The notes: generated by a model not told the origin, from the sequence alone. A stretch of 7,432 bases of DNA from an uncultured Eubacteriales bacterium (GCA_902478395.1 CABSKZ010000131.1:1-7432), one strand, 5' to 3'; shown: positions 1 through 6,320, counted from the stretch's first letter. Program-made: numbers and translations.

Positions 1-220
1 GGGAATCTTTATGTATTCACGGGGATTTTTACATAGATTTACGGAAGCGGGGCTGACGCCTTATCAAAGGGAGAAAGCTGAAAGTAAGAATATCACGAGC
101 GAAGGGCGTTTGGGCGTTCTTTTTGTATTTCATTAACCATAAGCGTATAATCCGCTCTATGAGGCGGCTCAGATTATGTGATTCATACCAGTTGGACTGG
201 GCCAGGCACACATTTTTCCA
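1..220. other. Left-edge region with no convincing gene
   Basis: This stretch lies beyond the operon terminator. On the plus strand one frame is open from base 2 to a TAA at 134-136 (44 codons, entering from outside the window); it could be the tail of a convergent gene, but I recognise no domain in the peptide. On the minus strand a 60-codon frame starts at a GTG at 211 and ends at 29. It has no Shine-Dalgarno sequence, sits just behind a strong terminator and looks unreal. A small perfect hairpin (CCAGT, TGG loop, ACTGG) lies at 188-200. I see no tRNA, insertion sequence or promoter. Confidence 0.3.
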
Positions 221-257
221 ACAAAAAAGGCGGCGCAGCCATTGCCGCGCCGCCTTT
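221..257 (-). terminator. Intrinsic terminator of the six-gene operon
   Basis: Read on the minus strand, an 11-bp perfect stem (bases 257-247 pairing with 236-226, AAAGGCGGCGC against GCGCCGCCTTT) encloses a 10-nt loop and runs into a U-tract (TTTTTT, 228-223). It starts 7 nt after the TAA of the last operon gene at 264-266. This fixes the 3' end of the operon and argues against any minus-strand gene further left being co-transcribed. Confidence 0.93.
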
Positions 258-263
258 AACTGA

Positions 264-980
264 TTATAGACTTTTCAGATAATCCACATTCCGCTGCATG
301 CTTTCCCAAATGGGTTTGTCAAACGCTTCCTGTTCCACGATGAAATACTTCGCGTATTTCGCCGCTTCGATTACCTTTTTCATATCGATGACGCCATCTG
401 GAATATCCACATCCGTGCCATTGCCGCCAACCTGTTTACAGTGGATTAGTTCTACCTTGCTGCCCCATTTTTTGATGTATTCCACCGGATCCTCGCCGCC
501 GTTGTGAACCCAGTAAACGTCAAGCTCCAGCACAACATCATCAGAGGTATTTTCCGCAATGATATCCAGAATATATTTGCCGTCTATCTTTTTAAACTCA
601 TGATTATGGTTGTGGTAGCCAACCTTGATGCCGTACGGCGCAGCAAGTGCAGCAGCCTTGTTCAGCATATCGGTGACCGCGTCTACCTCCTGCCGGGTTT
701 CCATTTTTGCATGAGGACAAATAATATATTTGGAACCAATCGCGCTGTTGTATTTTAAATCCTCCTCGAAGGAATTTAAAAAAACGTTCTGCGGTGTATG
801 CGACGCAACGGAGTAGAGGCCGCTTTCCTGTAAAAGCTCCTTCATTTCCTCTGCGCTCAAATCGCCATAGCCTGCCAATTCTACGCCGTCGTAGCCGGTT
901 TTTCCAACCCGGCGGACCGCCTTTTTAAAATCCTGTTTTGTTTCGCTCCGAATGGTGTATAACTGCAATGAAACGTCCAT
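264..980 (-). CDS. Sugar phosphate isomerase/epimerase-like TIM-barrel protein (small form)
   Basis: A 238-residue cytoplasmic protein of the xylose-isomerase-like TIM-barrel superfamily (AP_endonuc_2 domain), which includes metal-dependent sugar isomerases, epimerases, dehydratases and keto-glycoside-processing enzymes. The N-terminal strand (SLQLYTIR, about 4-11) is typical. Likely metal ligands, one per late strand, are visible: Glu128 after the His-rich GYHNHNHEF segment, Asp154 in LELD, His180 in IHCKQ and Glu216 in VEQE. Glu34 (VELAG), His61 and His90 are further pocket candidates. It is slightly shorter than the usual 250-300 residues but complete. The ATG at 980-978 is supported by AAAGGAGA (995-988), which overlaps the TAA of the upstream oxidoreductase gene, so the two are probably translationally coupled. 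It is the last gene of the operon. The exact substrate cannot be read from sequence; a 3-keto-sugar or keto-glycoside is inferred from context, with an inosose- or hydroxypyruvate-isomerase-like role as the alternative. Confidence 0.9.
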   Translation of the reverse strand: MDVSLQLYTIRSETKQDFKKAVRRVGKTGYDGVELAGYGDLSAEEMKELLQESGLYSVASHTPQNVFLNSFEEDLKYNSAIGSKYIICPHAKMETRQEVDAVTDMLNKAAALAAPYGIKVGYHNHNHEFKKIDGKYILDIIAENTSDDVVLELDVYWVHNGGEDPVEYIKKWGSKVELIHCKQVGGNGTDVDIPDGVIDMKKVIEAAKYAKYFIVEQEAFDKPIWESMQRNVDYLKSL

Positions 981-993
981 ATTTCTTTCTCCT

Positions 994-2067
994 TTAAATT
1001 GATGTTTGAACCGCCGCAGCCGTCCGGTCAGATTCGAAGGAAGCTTCCATCACCCGAATCACGCGCATGGCCTGTTCCGGTGTAATGGTCAGCGGAGCTT
1101 TTCCCTCTATCGCGTCGAGCATCTGGATATAGACCGGGTTTAGATTATCCACAACGTCCAGCGGTTCCGTCAATGCGATAGTCTCTGTCGATTCCGGATT
1201 GCGCGGTGCCATAGTTTTTGTCGGCCCGGCTTTGGTCTGCACAATTTCGTCCGCCCAGACATTTTCCTTATCAATACAGCGGACAATTTTTCCGCTGCAA
1301 TCCCAGCTGTCAATCTGCAGCGTGCCGTTTTTTCCAAGCACATACCACCGCGGGTGGGTGATGTAGTTGTTTGTGGAAACCTCGATATGCGCGGTTAATC
1401 CGCTTTCAAAGGTCAGTGTCAGCCGGAAGTTGTCGTCCACCTCCGGGTATGCCACGCTGTACATCTTGCAGAATACGTTGACAACCTTCTCATCCACCAT
1501 ATAAAGCAGCTGATCAATCAGGTGCACGCCCCAGTCCAGCATCATGCCGCCGCCCTGTTCCTTGTTGGTGCGCCAGCCGGAGGGAACGCCGCGCGACCCT
1601 TCCACACGGGATTCGATTACATACACGTCGCCCAGCATGCCCTGTTCCACACAGCGCTTCATCAGAACAAAATCCTTGTTGGTGCGGCGGTTTTGGTCGA
1701 TGGCGAAAACCTTTCCGGTTTCTTCCGCAACTTTCATAATTTCTGCGAGCTCCGCCGAAGTAATGGTAACCGGTTTTTCGCATAGCACATGCTTGCCCGC
1801 GCGCAGCGCTTCGATGCACAAGTCCTTGTGGGAATCGTTCGGCGTGGAGACCAGCACAATGTCAATTTCCGGGTCGGCAAGCAACGCTTCTTTAGAAACG
1901 TAGCCAGTCAGCCCCTGTCCTTCGGCAAACCGGATGCGGTCTGGATTTATATCATACACGCCTTTCACATGGATGCGTCCGAATTTCTGTGTCTGCGCGT
2001 AATGGTGCCCCGCCATGCCGCCATAACCGATGATGCCCATCTGATAAATCTTTTCTAAGCCCACCAC
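994..2067 (-). CDS. Gfo/Idh/MocA-family sugar oxidoreductase B
   Basis: An NAD(P)-dependent oxidoreductase of 357 residues, normal length for the family. The N-terminal Rossmann fold shows MGIIGYGGMAG (10-20) as the dinucleotide loop, and Asp39 at the end of the second strand favours NAD over NADP. Next come the VSTPNDSH segment (73-80) and the CEKP motif (96-99) with catalytic Lys98. The C-terminal alpha/beta domain has GGGMMLDWGVHLIDQ (172-186), carrying the conserved Asp178 and His182. The start is ambiguous. GTG at 2067 gives the full frame; GTG at 2064 is better spaced from GGGTGA (2076-2071); an ATG at 2040 lacks an SD and would cut off the first beta strand, so I disfavour it. The start region overlaps the end of the preceding TIM-barrel gene (stop at 2057-2055), implying translational coupling. 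It shares only family motifs with oxidoreductase A in the same operon, so it is probably not a recent duplicate. Substrate unknown; sugar, glycoside or inositol oxidation or reduction is likely. Confidence 0.93.
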   Translation of the reverse strand: MVGLEKIYQMGIIGYGGMAGHHYAQTQKFGRIHVKGVYDINPDRIRFAEGQGLTGYVSKEALLADPEIDIVLVSTPNDSHKDLCIEALRAGKHVLCEKPVTITSAELAEIMKVAEETGKVFAIDQNRRTNKDFVLMKRCVEQGMLGDVYVIESRVEGSRGVPSGWRTNKEQGGGMMLDWGVHLIDQLLYMVDEKVVNVFCKMYSVAYPEVDDNFRLTLTFESGLTAHIEVSTNNYITHPRWYVLGKNGTLQIDSWDCSGKIVRCIDKENVWADEIVQTKAGPTKTMAPRNPESTETIALTEPLDVVDNLNPVYIQMLDAIEGKAPLTITPEQAMRVIRVMEASFESDRTAAAVQTSI

Positions 2068-3020
2068 ATTTCACCCGCATTTTCGTATATAATAACATCC
2101 TTCAAGAATTTCACAGCCTTTTCCAGCCCTTCCTTCGGAGACATCAGGCCGTCCTCGTGCTCGATGCTGATAACCCCGTCATAGCCCGTTGCCTTCAACG
2201 TGCTGATCATATCGTTCCAGACCTGTTGGCCATGTCCGTAGCCAACGGTGCGGAACACCCAGGAGCGGTCCAGAATGTCGCCGTAGCTGCCGACGTCCAG
2301 AACACCGTTCTTTGCGGTATTGATCGGGTCAATTTTTGTATCCTTCGCGTGGAAGTGGTAAATTGCTCCCTTTAGGTAACGAATTGCAGCGCACGGGTCG
2401 ATTCCCTGCCAGAACAGGTGGCTCGGGTCGAAGTTTGCGCCGATGATATCGCCGACGGCTTCCCGCAGCCGCAGCAGGCTGGACGGGTTGTATACACAAA
2501 AGCCGGGGTGCAGCTCGAACGCAATCCGTTTAATGCCGATTTCCTTCGCCAGCTTTGCGGTTTCTTTCCAGTAAGGAATTAAAACTTCGTTCCACTGCCA
2601 GTCCAGAATTTCCAGATAATCCGGCGGCCAAGCACAGGTGACCCAGTTCGGGTTTTTCGATTCCGCACAGTCGCCCGGGCAGCCGGAGAAGCCGATGATG
2701 GTTTCCACGCCGAGCATCACGGCAATTTTCATTGCGTCTACAAATTCGTTGTGGAATTTTTCCGCGATTTCCTTGTTCGGATGAACCGGATTCCCGTGGC
2801 AGCTTACCGCGCTGATTTCAATGTTATATTTTTTCAACAGGCCTTTCAGTTCTTCCACTTTAGCAGGATTGTTCAGGTAATCCTTTGGGTCAAGGTGCGC
2901 CTTGCCCGGATAGCCCCCGGCGCCGATTTCCAATGAATCCACGCCAAGGCTGCTCAAATATTTCAATGCGTCTTCCAGCCCCATTTCGTTGAGGACCGGA
3001 GACATAACGCCCAGTTTCAT
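2055..3020 (-). CDS. Sugar phosphate isomerase/epimerase-like TIM-barrel protein (large form)
   Basis: A 321-residue AP_endonuc_2-type TIM-barrel protein, longer than the last operon gene and clearly divergent from it. It opens with MKLGVMSPVL (strand 1), then LEIG (30-33), SCHGNP (73-78), the insertion-like GFSGCPGD (110-117), FELHPGFCVYNP (168-179), NFDPSHLFWQGIDP (196-209), YHFHAKDT (221-228) and ISIEHED (284-290). Plausible metal or catalytic residues are Glu169, Asp198 and His201, His222 and His224, and Glu287. The frame extends to a GTG at 3029, but the Shine-Dalgarno AAAGGA (3036-3031) would leave only 1 nt to it and leaves 10 nt to the ATG at 3020, so I chose the ATG. The gene follows the ThuA-like gene after a 52-nt gap with no terminator, and its end overlaps oxidoreductase B. 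Relatives often sit beside Gfo/Idh/MocA genes and may isomerise or cleave keto-sugars; the reaction here is not known. Confidence 0.9.
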   Translation of the reverse strand: MKLGVMSPVLNEMGLEDALKYLSSLGVDSLEIGAGGYPGKAHLDPKDYLNNPAKVEELKGLLKKYNIEISAVSCHGNPVHPNKEIAEKFHNEFVDAMKIAVMLGVETIIGFSGCPGDCAESKNPNWVTCAWPPDYLEILDWQWNEVLIPYWKETAKLAKEIGIKRIAFELHPGFCVYNPSSLLRLREAVGDIIGANFDPSHLFWQGIDPCAAIRYLKGAIYHFHAKDTKIDPINTAKNGVLDVGSYGDILDRSWVFRTVGYGHGQQVWNDMISTLKATGYDGVISIEHEDGLMSPKEGLEKAVKFLKDVIIYENAGEMWWA

Positions 3021-3030
3021 ATCATACACA

Positions 3031-3036
3031 TCCTTT
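3031..3036 (-). promoter_or_regulatory. Shine-Dalgarno deciding the start of the large TIM-barrel gene
   Basis: AAAGGA on the minus strand (3036-3031) stands 10 nt before the ATG at 3020-3018 but only 1 nt before the upstream in-frame GTG at 3029. The spacing favours the ATG. Confidence 0.7.
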
Positions 3037-3072
3037 CAAATTTTATGTGGTAACGGAGATTTTTCCGCACCA

Positions 3073-3783
3073 TTATTTTTCCAATGCCTCCGGATGCCGG
3101 CAGGCGAGTGTTTCTACAGAAGAAGACGGCCTTGCCCACTGCACGGCATTTTTTATGATTTGCTGTATAATTTCATTTTTATAAATTGGGTGCGCCTCGT
3201 GTCCCGGCTGGAAATAAAAAACTTTTCCATGTCCGCGCCGGAAGGTGCAGCCGCTGCGGAACACTTCGCCGCCGCGGAACCAGCCGAGGAAAATCAGGTC
3301 GTCCGGCTGGGGGATATCGAAGAACTCGCCGTACATTTCTTCCTCTGGAAGCTCAAAATGTTCCGGTATTCCCTGCGCAATCGGATGGCTCGGATTGCAG
3401 CACCAAACACGTTCCCGGTCGCCGTCCCGCCATGCGAGGTCGCAGGTGGTCCCCATTAAGCGCATGAACGGCTTGGATTTGTGCGCGGAGTGGAGCACAA
3501 TCAGCCCCATTCCTTTTAAAACACGGTCTGCCACTTTTTTTGCGATTTCATCCGGGAGGTCATCCTGCTTTGCGTGAGACCACCAAATCATGACGTCGGT
3601 GCTCTCGAGCACTTCGTCCGGCAGGCCGCATTCCGGCATATCCAGCGTTGCGGTACGCACCTCAATTTCGTCGGTCTGCAAAAACTCTTTTATACAGTTA
3701 TGAATTCCTTCTGGATAAACCGCACGGATGTTTTCCTCCGTCCGTTCGTGAAGAAACTCATTCCAAACGGTGACGCGGAGCAT
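3073..3783 (-). CDS. ThuA-like domain protein
   Basis: A 236-residue protein of the ThuA family (class I glutamine amidotransferase-like fold). ThuA of rhizobia works with the Gfo/Idh/MocA enzyme ThuB in trehalose and maltitol use through 3-keto intermediates. Visible landmarks are RVTVWNEFLHE at the N-terminus (strand 1), VMIWWSHA (64-71), GLIVLHSAHKSKPF (93-106), GTTCDLAWRDGDRERVW (111-127), GHGKVFYFQPGHEAHPIY (184-201) and the closing helix. The conserved His70, His98, His101, His195 and His198 probably line the pocket. There is no signal peptide. The ATG at 3783-3781 overlaps the preceding stop as TAATG, with AGAGGTGG (3798-3791) 7 nt upstream, so it is coupled to oxidoreductase A. That pairing repeats the ThuA/ThuB partnership. 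The biochemical role of the family is not firmly settled; isomerisation or cleavage of a keto-sugar is the family-based guess. The last 20 residues, after the core helix, are a lineage-specific tail. Confidence 0.9.
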   Translation of the reverse strand: MLRVTVWNEFLHERTEENIRAVYPEGIHNCIKEFLQTDEIEVRTATLDMPECGLPDEVLESTDVMIWWSHAKQDDLPDEIAKKVADRVLKGMGLIVLHSAHKSKPFMRLMGTTCDLAWRDGDRERVWCCNPSHPIAQGIPEHFELPEEEMYGEFFDIPQPDDLIFLGWFRGGEVFRSGCTFRRGHGKVFYFQPGHEAHPIYKNEIIQQIIKNAVQWARPSSSVETLACRHPEALEK

Positions 3784-4853
3784 TAAAATACCACCTCTTT
3801 ACCAGTTTTTGCGCTCTCATAAATCGCCTCGAGAATCTGCGTAACGACAATAGCCTGCTCTGGTTTCACAACCGGTTCTTTGTCGTTGATAACTGCGTCA
3901 ATCCACTGGCGCGCTTCAATATCCGCCGGGGAAGCGCTTTCGCCGTCGTAGAAATCGACGCCGCCCGCGCCGAGGTCCGGCTTGGTCAGAATTTGCTTGT
4001 TGTATTTCACTTCATTGATACGGAGTCCGTCGTTCATGTCCGCACCCGCTTTGGTTCCGGCAAGCGTTGTTTTCGCTTCAATCGGGTCAGCCAGATTAAT
4101 AGCCCAGCTGCTTTCGAGAATGATGGTCGCGCCATCCTCCATAGTGATGAAGCCAAACGCGGAGTCCTCAACCGTATATTCTTTCGGGTCCCAATCGCCC
4201 CAGGCATTTGCGGTTTCCGTCTGGTCGCCCAGCTTTTTAAACACGCTGCCCTTTACGCTCTTCGGTTTGTAGTTATCCATGCACCAGAGAGTCAGGTCAA
4301 GCGCATGGGTTCCGATGTCGATAAGCGGACCGCCGCCTTGAGCTTCCTCGTCAAGAAATACGCCCCAGGTTGGCACCGCACGGCGGCGGATTGCGTGTGC
4401 TTTCGCGAAATAGATCTCTCCAAGCTCGCCGTTGGCACATGCCCGTTTTAAATAGGTGCTGTCCGCGCGGAACCGGTTCTGATAGCCGATTGTCAGCTTC
4501 ATTCCGGTGCGCTTGTGCGCGTCGAGCATGGCCTTTGCCTGCTCATAGGTTTTTGCCATTGGCTTTTCACACATCACGTGGCAGCCCGCTTCCATCGCGG
4601 CGATAGAAACCGGTGCGTGAGCCGCGTTTGGCGTCAGCACATGGACAACGTCCAGCTTTTCCTTTGCAAGCATTTCATTGTAATCGGCGTAAACCTTCGC
4701 GCCCTCTACACCATATTCCTTTGCGGCTTTTTCAGCGCGTTCCGGTACGATGTCGCAAAAAGCGACCATCTGTACTTCCTGAATTTTTTTCAGCGCCGGC
4801 ATGTGCTTGCCATTTGCGATTCCTCCGCAGCCTACAATTCCTACTTTTACCAT
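3783..4853 (-). CDS. Gfo/Idh/MocA-family sugar oxidoreductase A
   Basis: A 356-residue NAD(P)-dependent oxidoreductase. The Rossmann N-terminus shows VGIVGCGGIANGKHMP (4-19), with Asp34 closing the second strand (NAD-type). The substrate and cofactor cleft shows LTPNAAHA (73-80), MCEKPMAKT (94-102) with catalytic Lys97, and IGYQNRF (122-128). The C-terminal domain carries GGGPLIDIGTHALDL (173-187) with the conserved Asp179 and His183. A Trp-rich loop (AWGDWDPKEYTVEDSAFGF, about 217-235) is of the kind seen in family members acting on larger or glycosidic substrates; this is only suggestive. The ATG at 4853-4851 is preceded by AAAGGAGA (4868-4861), 7 nt away. The gene is 21 nt after the regulator and overlaps the ThuA-like gene by 1 nt, so it is the first enzyme of the operon. 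Likely role: oxidation of a sugar or glycoside hydroxyl, or reduction of the keto product. Substrate unknown. Confidence 0.94.
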   Translation of the reverse strand: MVKVGIVGCGGIANGKHMPALKKIQEVQMVAFCDIVPERAEKAAKEYGVEGAKVYADYNEMLAKEKLDVVHVLTPNAAHAPVSIAAMEAGCHVMCEKPMAKTYEQAKAMLDAHKRTGMKLTIGYQNRFRADSTYLKRACANGELGEIYFAKAHAIRRRAVPTWGVFLDEEAQGGGPLIDIGTHALDLTLWCMDNYKPKSVKGSVFKKLGDQTETANAWGDWDPKEYTVEDSAFGFITMEDGATIILESSWAINLADPIEAKTTLAGTKAGADMNDGLRINEVKYNKQILTKPDLGAGGVDFYDGESASPADIEARQWIDAVINDKEPVVKPEQAIVVTQILEAIYESAKTGKEVVF

Positions 4854-4874
4854 AATAAACTCTCCTTTATATGA

Positions 4875-5900
4875 TTATTTTGTGTTCACTGCATTTGTTT
4901 CTTCGGGAAAATAACGGGTAGATTCCCGCAGTTCCAGCTGGTGTTTCAAAATGACGTTTTCCGGTTTTTCTTTTTTTAAAAGCGAGTGGAGCATCCGAAA
5001 CGCCGTTTCCCCCATCAGCTTTTGCGGCTGTGCCACTGTCGTGATGGTTGGCTCCATAATGGTGGTAATTTCTGTGTTGTCAAACCCAATTACACTCACA
5101 TCGCGCGGGACGCAAATCTGGCTTTTTTTCAAAACGGAAATCGCGCCGGCCGCCATTTGGTCGGAAAGCGCAAAGATTCCATCGAACGGATGACGCTGCC
5201 GCAAAAACTGTGGTATTACGCGCGTCGCGTTCCGGAAGCCGTAGTTTCCGTAAACGACCAATTCTTTGTCAAAGGGAATACCGTGGTCGGAAAGCGCCGC
5301 AAGATACCCTTCAAACCGCAGCTTAGAGGATATTAAGTCATTGCTGACGCCCAAAAACACGATTTTTTTCCGGCCGTGTGCCAGCAGATAGGACACTGCG
5401 TCATACGCCGCCGCCCGGTTGTCAATGGAAACAAACGGCGTGTGCTCGGTATCGATATACTCACTGCACTGAACCACTGGAAACTGCCCCGACAGTTCCT
5501 GCATCTGTTCTTTCGACAGGGAGCTGTTCAGAATAATTGCCCCGTCAGCCAGTTTATTCCGTACCAGGTTTAAGTATGTATCCTCCTTTTCCTTCACTCC
5601 GTCCGTCGCGCAGATTAAAATGTGGTATCCGTTTTTGCCTGCTTCCTGTTCAATCCCGCGGATTACTTTGGAACAAAACGTGTTTGCAAGAGAAGAGAGC
5701 ATAACCAGGATGATGTTCGTCTGCCTGCACCGCAAATGCCTGCCAAGCAGGTTTGGCTGATACCCAAGCTGCTCTGCCGCGTCCAGCACCTTTTGCCGCG
5801 TGTTCTCCGCAACGGCGTCTGTTCCGCTCAGCACGCGGGACACGGTTGCAGTAGACACCCCGGCCAGCTTTGCAACGTCCTTAATTCCTATTGTGCCCAC
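4875..5900 (-). CDS. LacI-family transcriptional regulator
   Basis: A cytoplasmic DNA-binding regulator of about 340 residues. The N-terminal helix-turn-helix IKDVAKLAGVSTATVSRVL (6-24) is textbook LacI/GalR. A hinge region (about 48-58) and a periplasmic-binding-protein-like sensor domain follow, with VSIDNRAAAYDAVSYLL (157-173), the GIFALSDQMAAGAI turn (241-254), VSVIGFDNTE (268-277) and TTVAQP (287-292). The hinge reads NLLGRHL where most members have NxxARxL, so Gly replaces the usual Ala. The start is problematic. The in-frame GTG at 5900 lies inside the AGGAGGTG Shine-Dalgarno (5905-5898), and the best-spaced downstream codon is ATA at 5891 (7 nt after AGGAGGT), with ATT at 5885 next. 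It is the first gene of the operon, its promoter carries tandem LacI-type operators, and it is therefore probably autoregulatory and inducible by the pathway substrate. The inducer cannot be read from the sequence. Confidence 0.93.
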   Translation of the reverse strand: MGTIGIKDVAKLAGVSTATVSRVLSGTDAVAENTRQKVLDAAEQLGYQPNLLGRHLRCRQTNIILVMLSSLANTFCSKVIRGIEQEAGKNGYHILICATDGVKEKEDTYLNLVRNKLADGAIILNSSLSKEQMQELSGQFPVVQCSEYIDTEHTPFVSIDNRAAAYDAVSYLLAHGRKKIVFLGVSNDLISSKLRFEGYLAALSDHGIPFDKELVVYGNYGFRNATRVIPQFLRQRHPFDGIFALSDQMAAGAISVLKKSQICVPRDVSVIGFDNTEITTIMEPTITTVAQPQKLMGETAFRMLHSLLKKEKPENVILKHQLELRESTRYFPEETNAVNTK

Positions 5901-5905
5901 CTCCT
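5898..5905 (-). promoter_or_regulatory. Strong Shine-Dalgarno of the LacI-family gene, overlapping its GTG
   Basis: AGGAGGTG on the minus strand (5905-5898) is a near-complete anti-16S match. The annotated-style GTG start (5900-5898) is part of it, so that GTG cannot be served by this site. Seven bases after AGGAGGT the in-frame codon is ATA (5891-5889). Confidence 0.75.
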
Positions 5906-5931
5906 GTAAACGTTTTCAGTAATCGTTTACA
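5905..5931. promoter_or_regulatory. Tandem LacI/CcpA-type operators at the operon promoter
   Basis: Two 14-bp pseudo-palindromes abut here. TGTAAACGTTTTCA (5905-5918) fits the cre-like pattern TGWNANCGNTNWCA fully. On the other strand TGTAAACGATTACT (5931-5918) fits it at all but the last base. Together they form a perfect 8-bp inverted repeat, TGTAAACG-N11-CGTTTACA. They cover the predicted transcription start and end at the Shine-Dalgarno of the regulator gene, so bound repressor would block initiation or early elongation. The operon's own LacI protein is the obvious candidate, but a CcpA catabolite-repression site looks the same by eye. Confidence 0.75.
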
Positions 5932-5959
5932 TTTTACCGTCCCTTACGTTATTTGTCAA
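5931..5959 (-). promoter_or_regulatory. Sigma-A promoter of the six-gene operon
   Basis: On the minus strand TTGACA (5959-5954, full consensus) is followed by a 17-bp spacer and TAAAAT (5936-5931, 5 of 6). The expected start is near 5924, within the operator region, giving a leader of about 20 nt before the Shine-Dalgarno of the LacI-family gene. Confidence 0.85.
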
Positions 5960-6022
5960 TACTATTTTCTCATTTTATTCAATTTTTTTCAGTTTTTCTT
6001 CGGATAGCCAGCTTATTTTCCG

Positions 6023-6050
6023 TCACAGAAAATTTATAATTTTTTTGTGA
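6023..6050. repeat. 28-bp near-perfect palindrome upstream of ferredoxin
   Basis: TCACA at 6023-6027 and TGTGA at 6046-6050 bracket an AT-rich centre. Twelve of 14 base pairs match and one more is G-T. It lies about 30 bp upstream of the ferredoxin -10 element, in the divergent spacer between two promoters. It could be a regulator site or simply AT-rich symmetry; I see no gene in 5960-6077. Confidence 0.45.
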
Positions 6051-6077
6051 TTGGGTATTCCTTTTTTTCATATTATG

Positions 6078-6086
6078 TGTTAGAAT
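6078..6086 (+). promoter_or_regulatory. Extended -10 promoter of the ferredoxin gene
   Basis: TGTTAGAAT (TGn plus TAGAAT at 6081-6086) is an extended -10 element. The -35 position (about 6058-6063, TTCCTT) is poor, as extended -10 promoters allow. The leader has a small GC hairpin, GGGC-TGAA-GCCC (6099-6110), before the ribosome binding site. Confidence 0.6.
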
Positions 6087-6137
6087 AGATATGGTTTTGG
6101 GCTGAAGCCCTGCCAAAGCTGAAGGAGGTGTTTTGAA

Positions 6138-6308
6138 ATGGCTTATATAATTACAGATGAATGCATCAGTTGTGGCGCCTGTGAACCGGAATGTCCAGTA
6201 TCCTGCATCAGTGCTGGTGACAGCAAATATGTAATAGATGCTGGTACTTGCATTGAGTGCGGCAACTGCGCAAATGTCTGCCCGGTCGGAGCACCGCAGC
6301 CAGAGTAA
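6138..6308 (+). CDS. 2[4Fe-4S] ferredoxin (clostridial type)
   Basis: A 56-residue bacterial ferredoxin, the soluble low-potential electron carrier of anaerobes, working in the cytoplasm with partners such as pyruvate:ferredoxin oxidoreductase and hydrogenases (family knowledge). Two cluster motifs are complete: Cys9-x2-Cys12-x2-Cys15-x3-Cys19-Pro and Cys38-x2-Cys41-x2-Cys44-x3-Cys48-Pro. Each half thus supplies three cysteines to one cluster and the fourth to the other. Cys23 is an extra cysteine soon after the first motif. The length matches classic clostridial ferredoxins (about 55 residues). The ATG at 6138 follows AAGGAGGTG (6122-6130) by 7 nt, a very strong site. It is a single-gene unit with its own promoter and terminator, divergent from the sugar operon and with no evident functional link to it. 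Its small size makes it easy to miss in length-filtered gene calling. Confidence 0.96.
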   Translation: MAYIITDECISCGACEPECPVSCISAGDSKYVIDAGTCIECGNCANVCPVGAPQPE

Positions 6309-6320
6309 ATGTTACGTAAT

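Noticed and set aside
29..211. 60-codon minus-strand frame after the operon terminator
   Set aside because: It starts at GTG with no Shine-Dalgarno, lies behind a strong terminator and has no recognisable domain.
3021..3072. Terminator or promoter between the ThuA-like and large TIM-barrel genes
   Set aside because: Only a 4-bp stem with no U-tract and no paired -35/-10 elements are seen, so the operon is taken as continuous.
6099..6137. Riboswitch in the ferredoxin leader
   Set aside because: The leader is too short and contains only a 4-bp hairpin; no known aptamer pattern is present.
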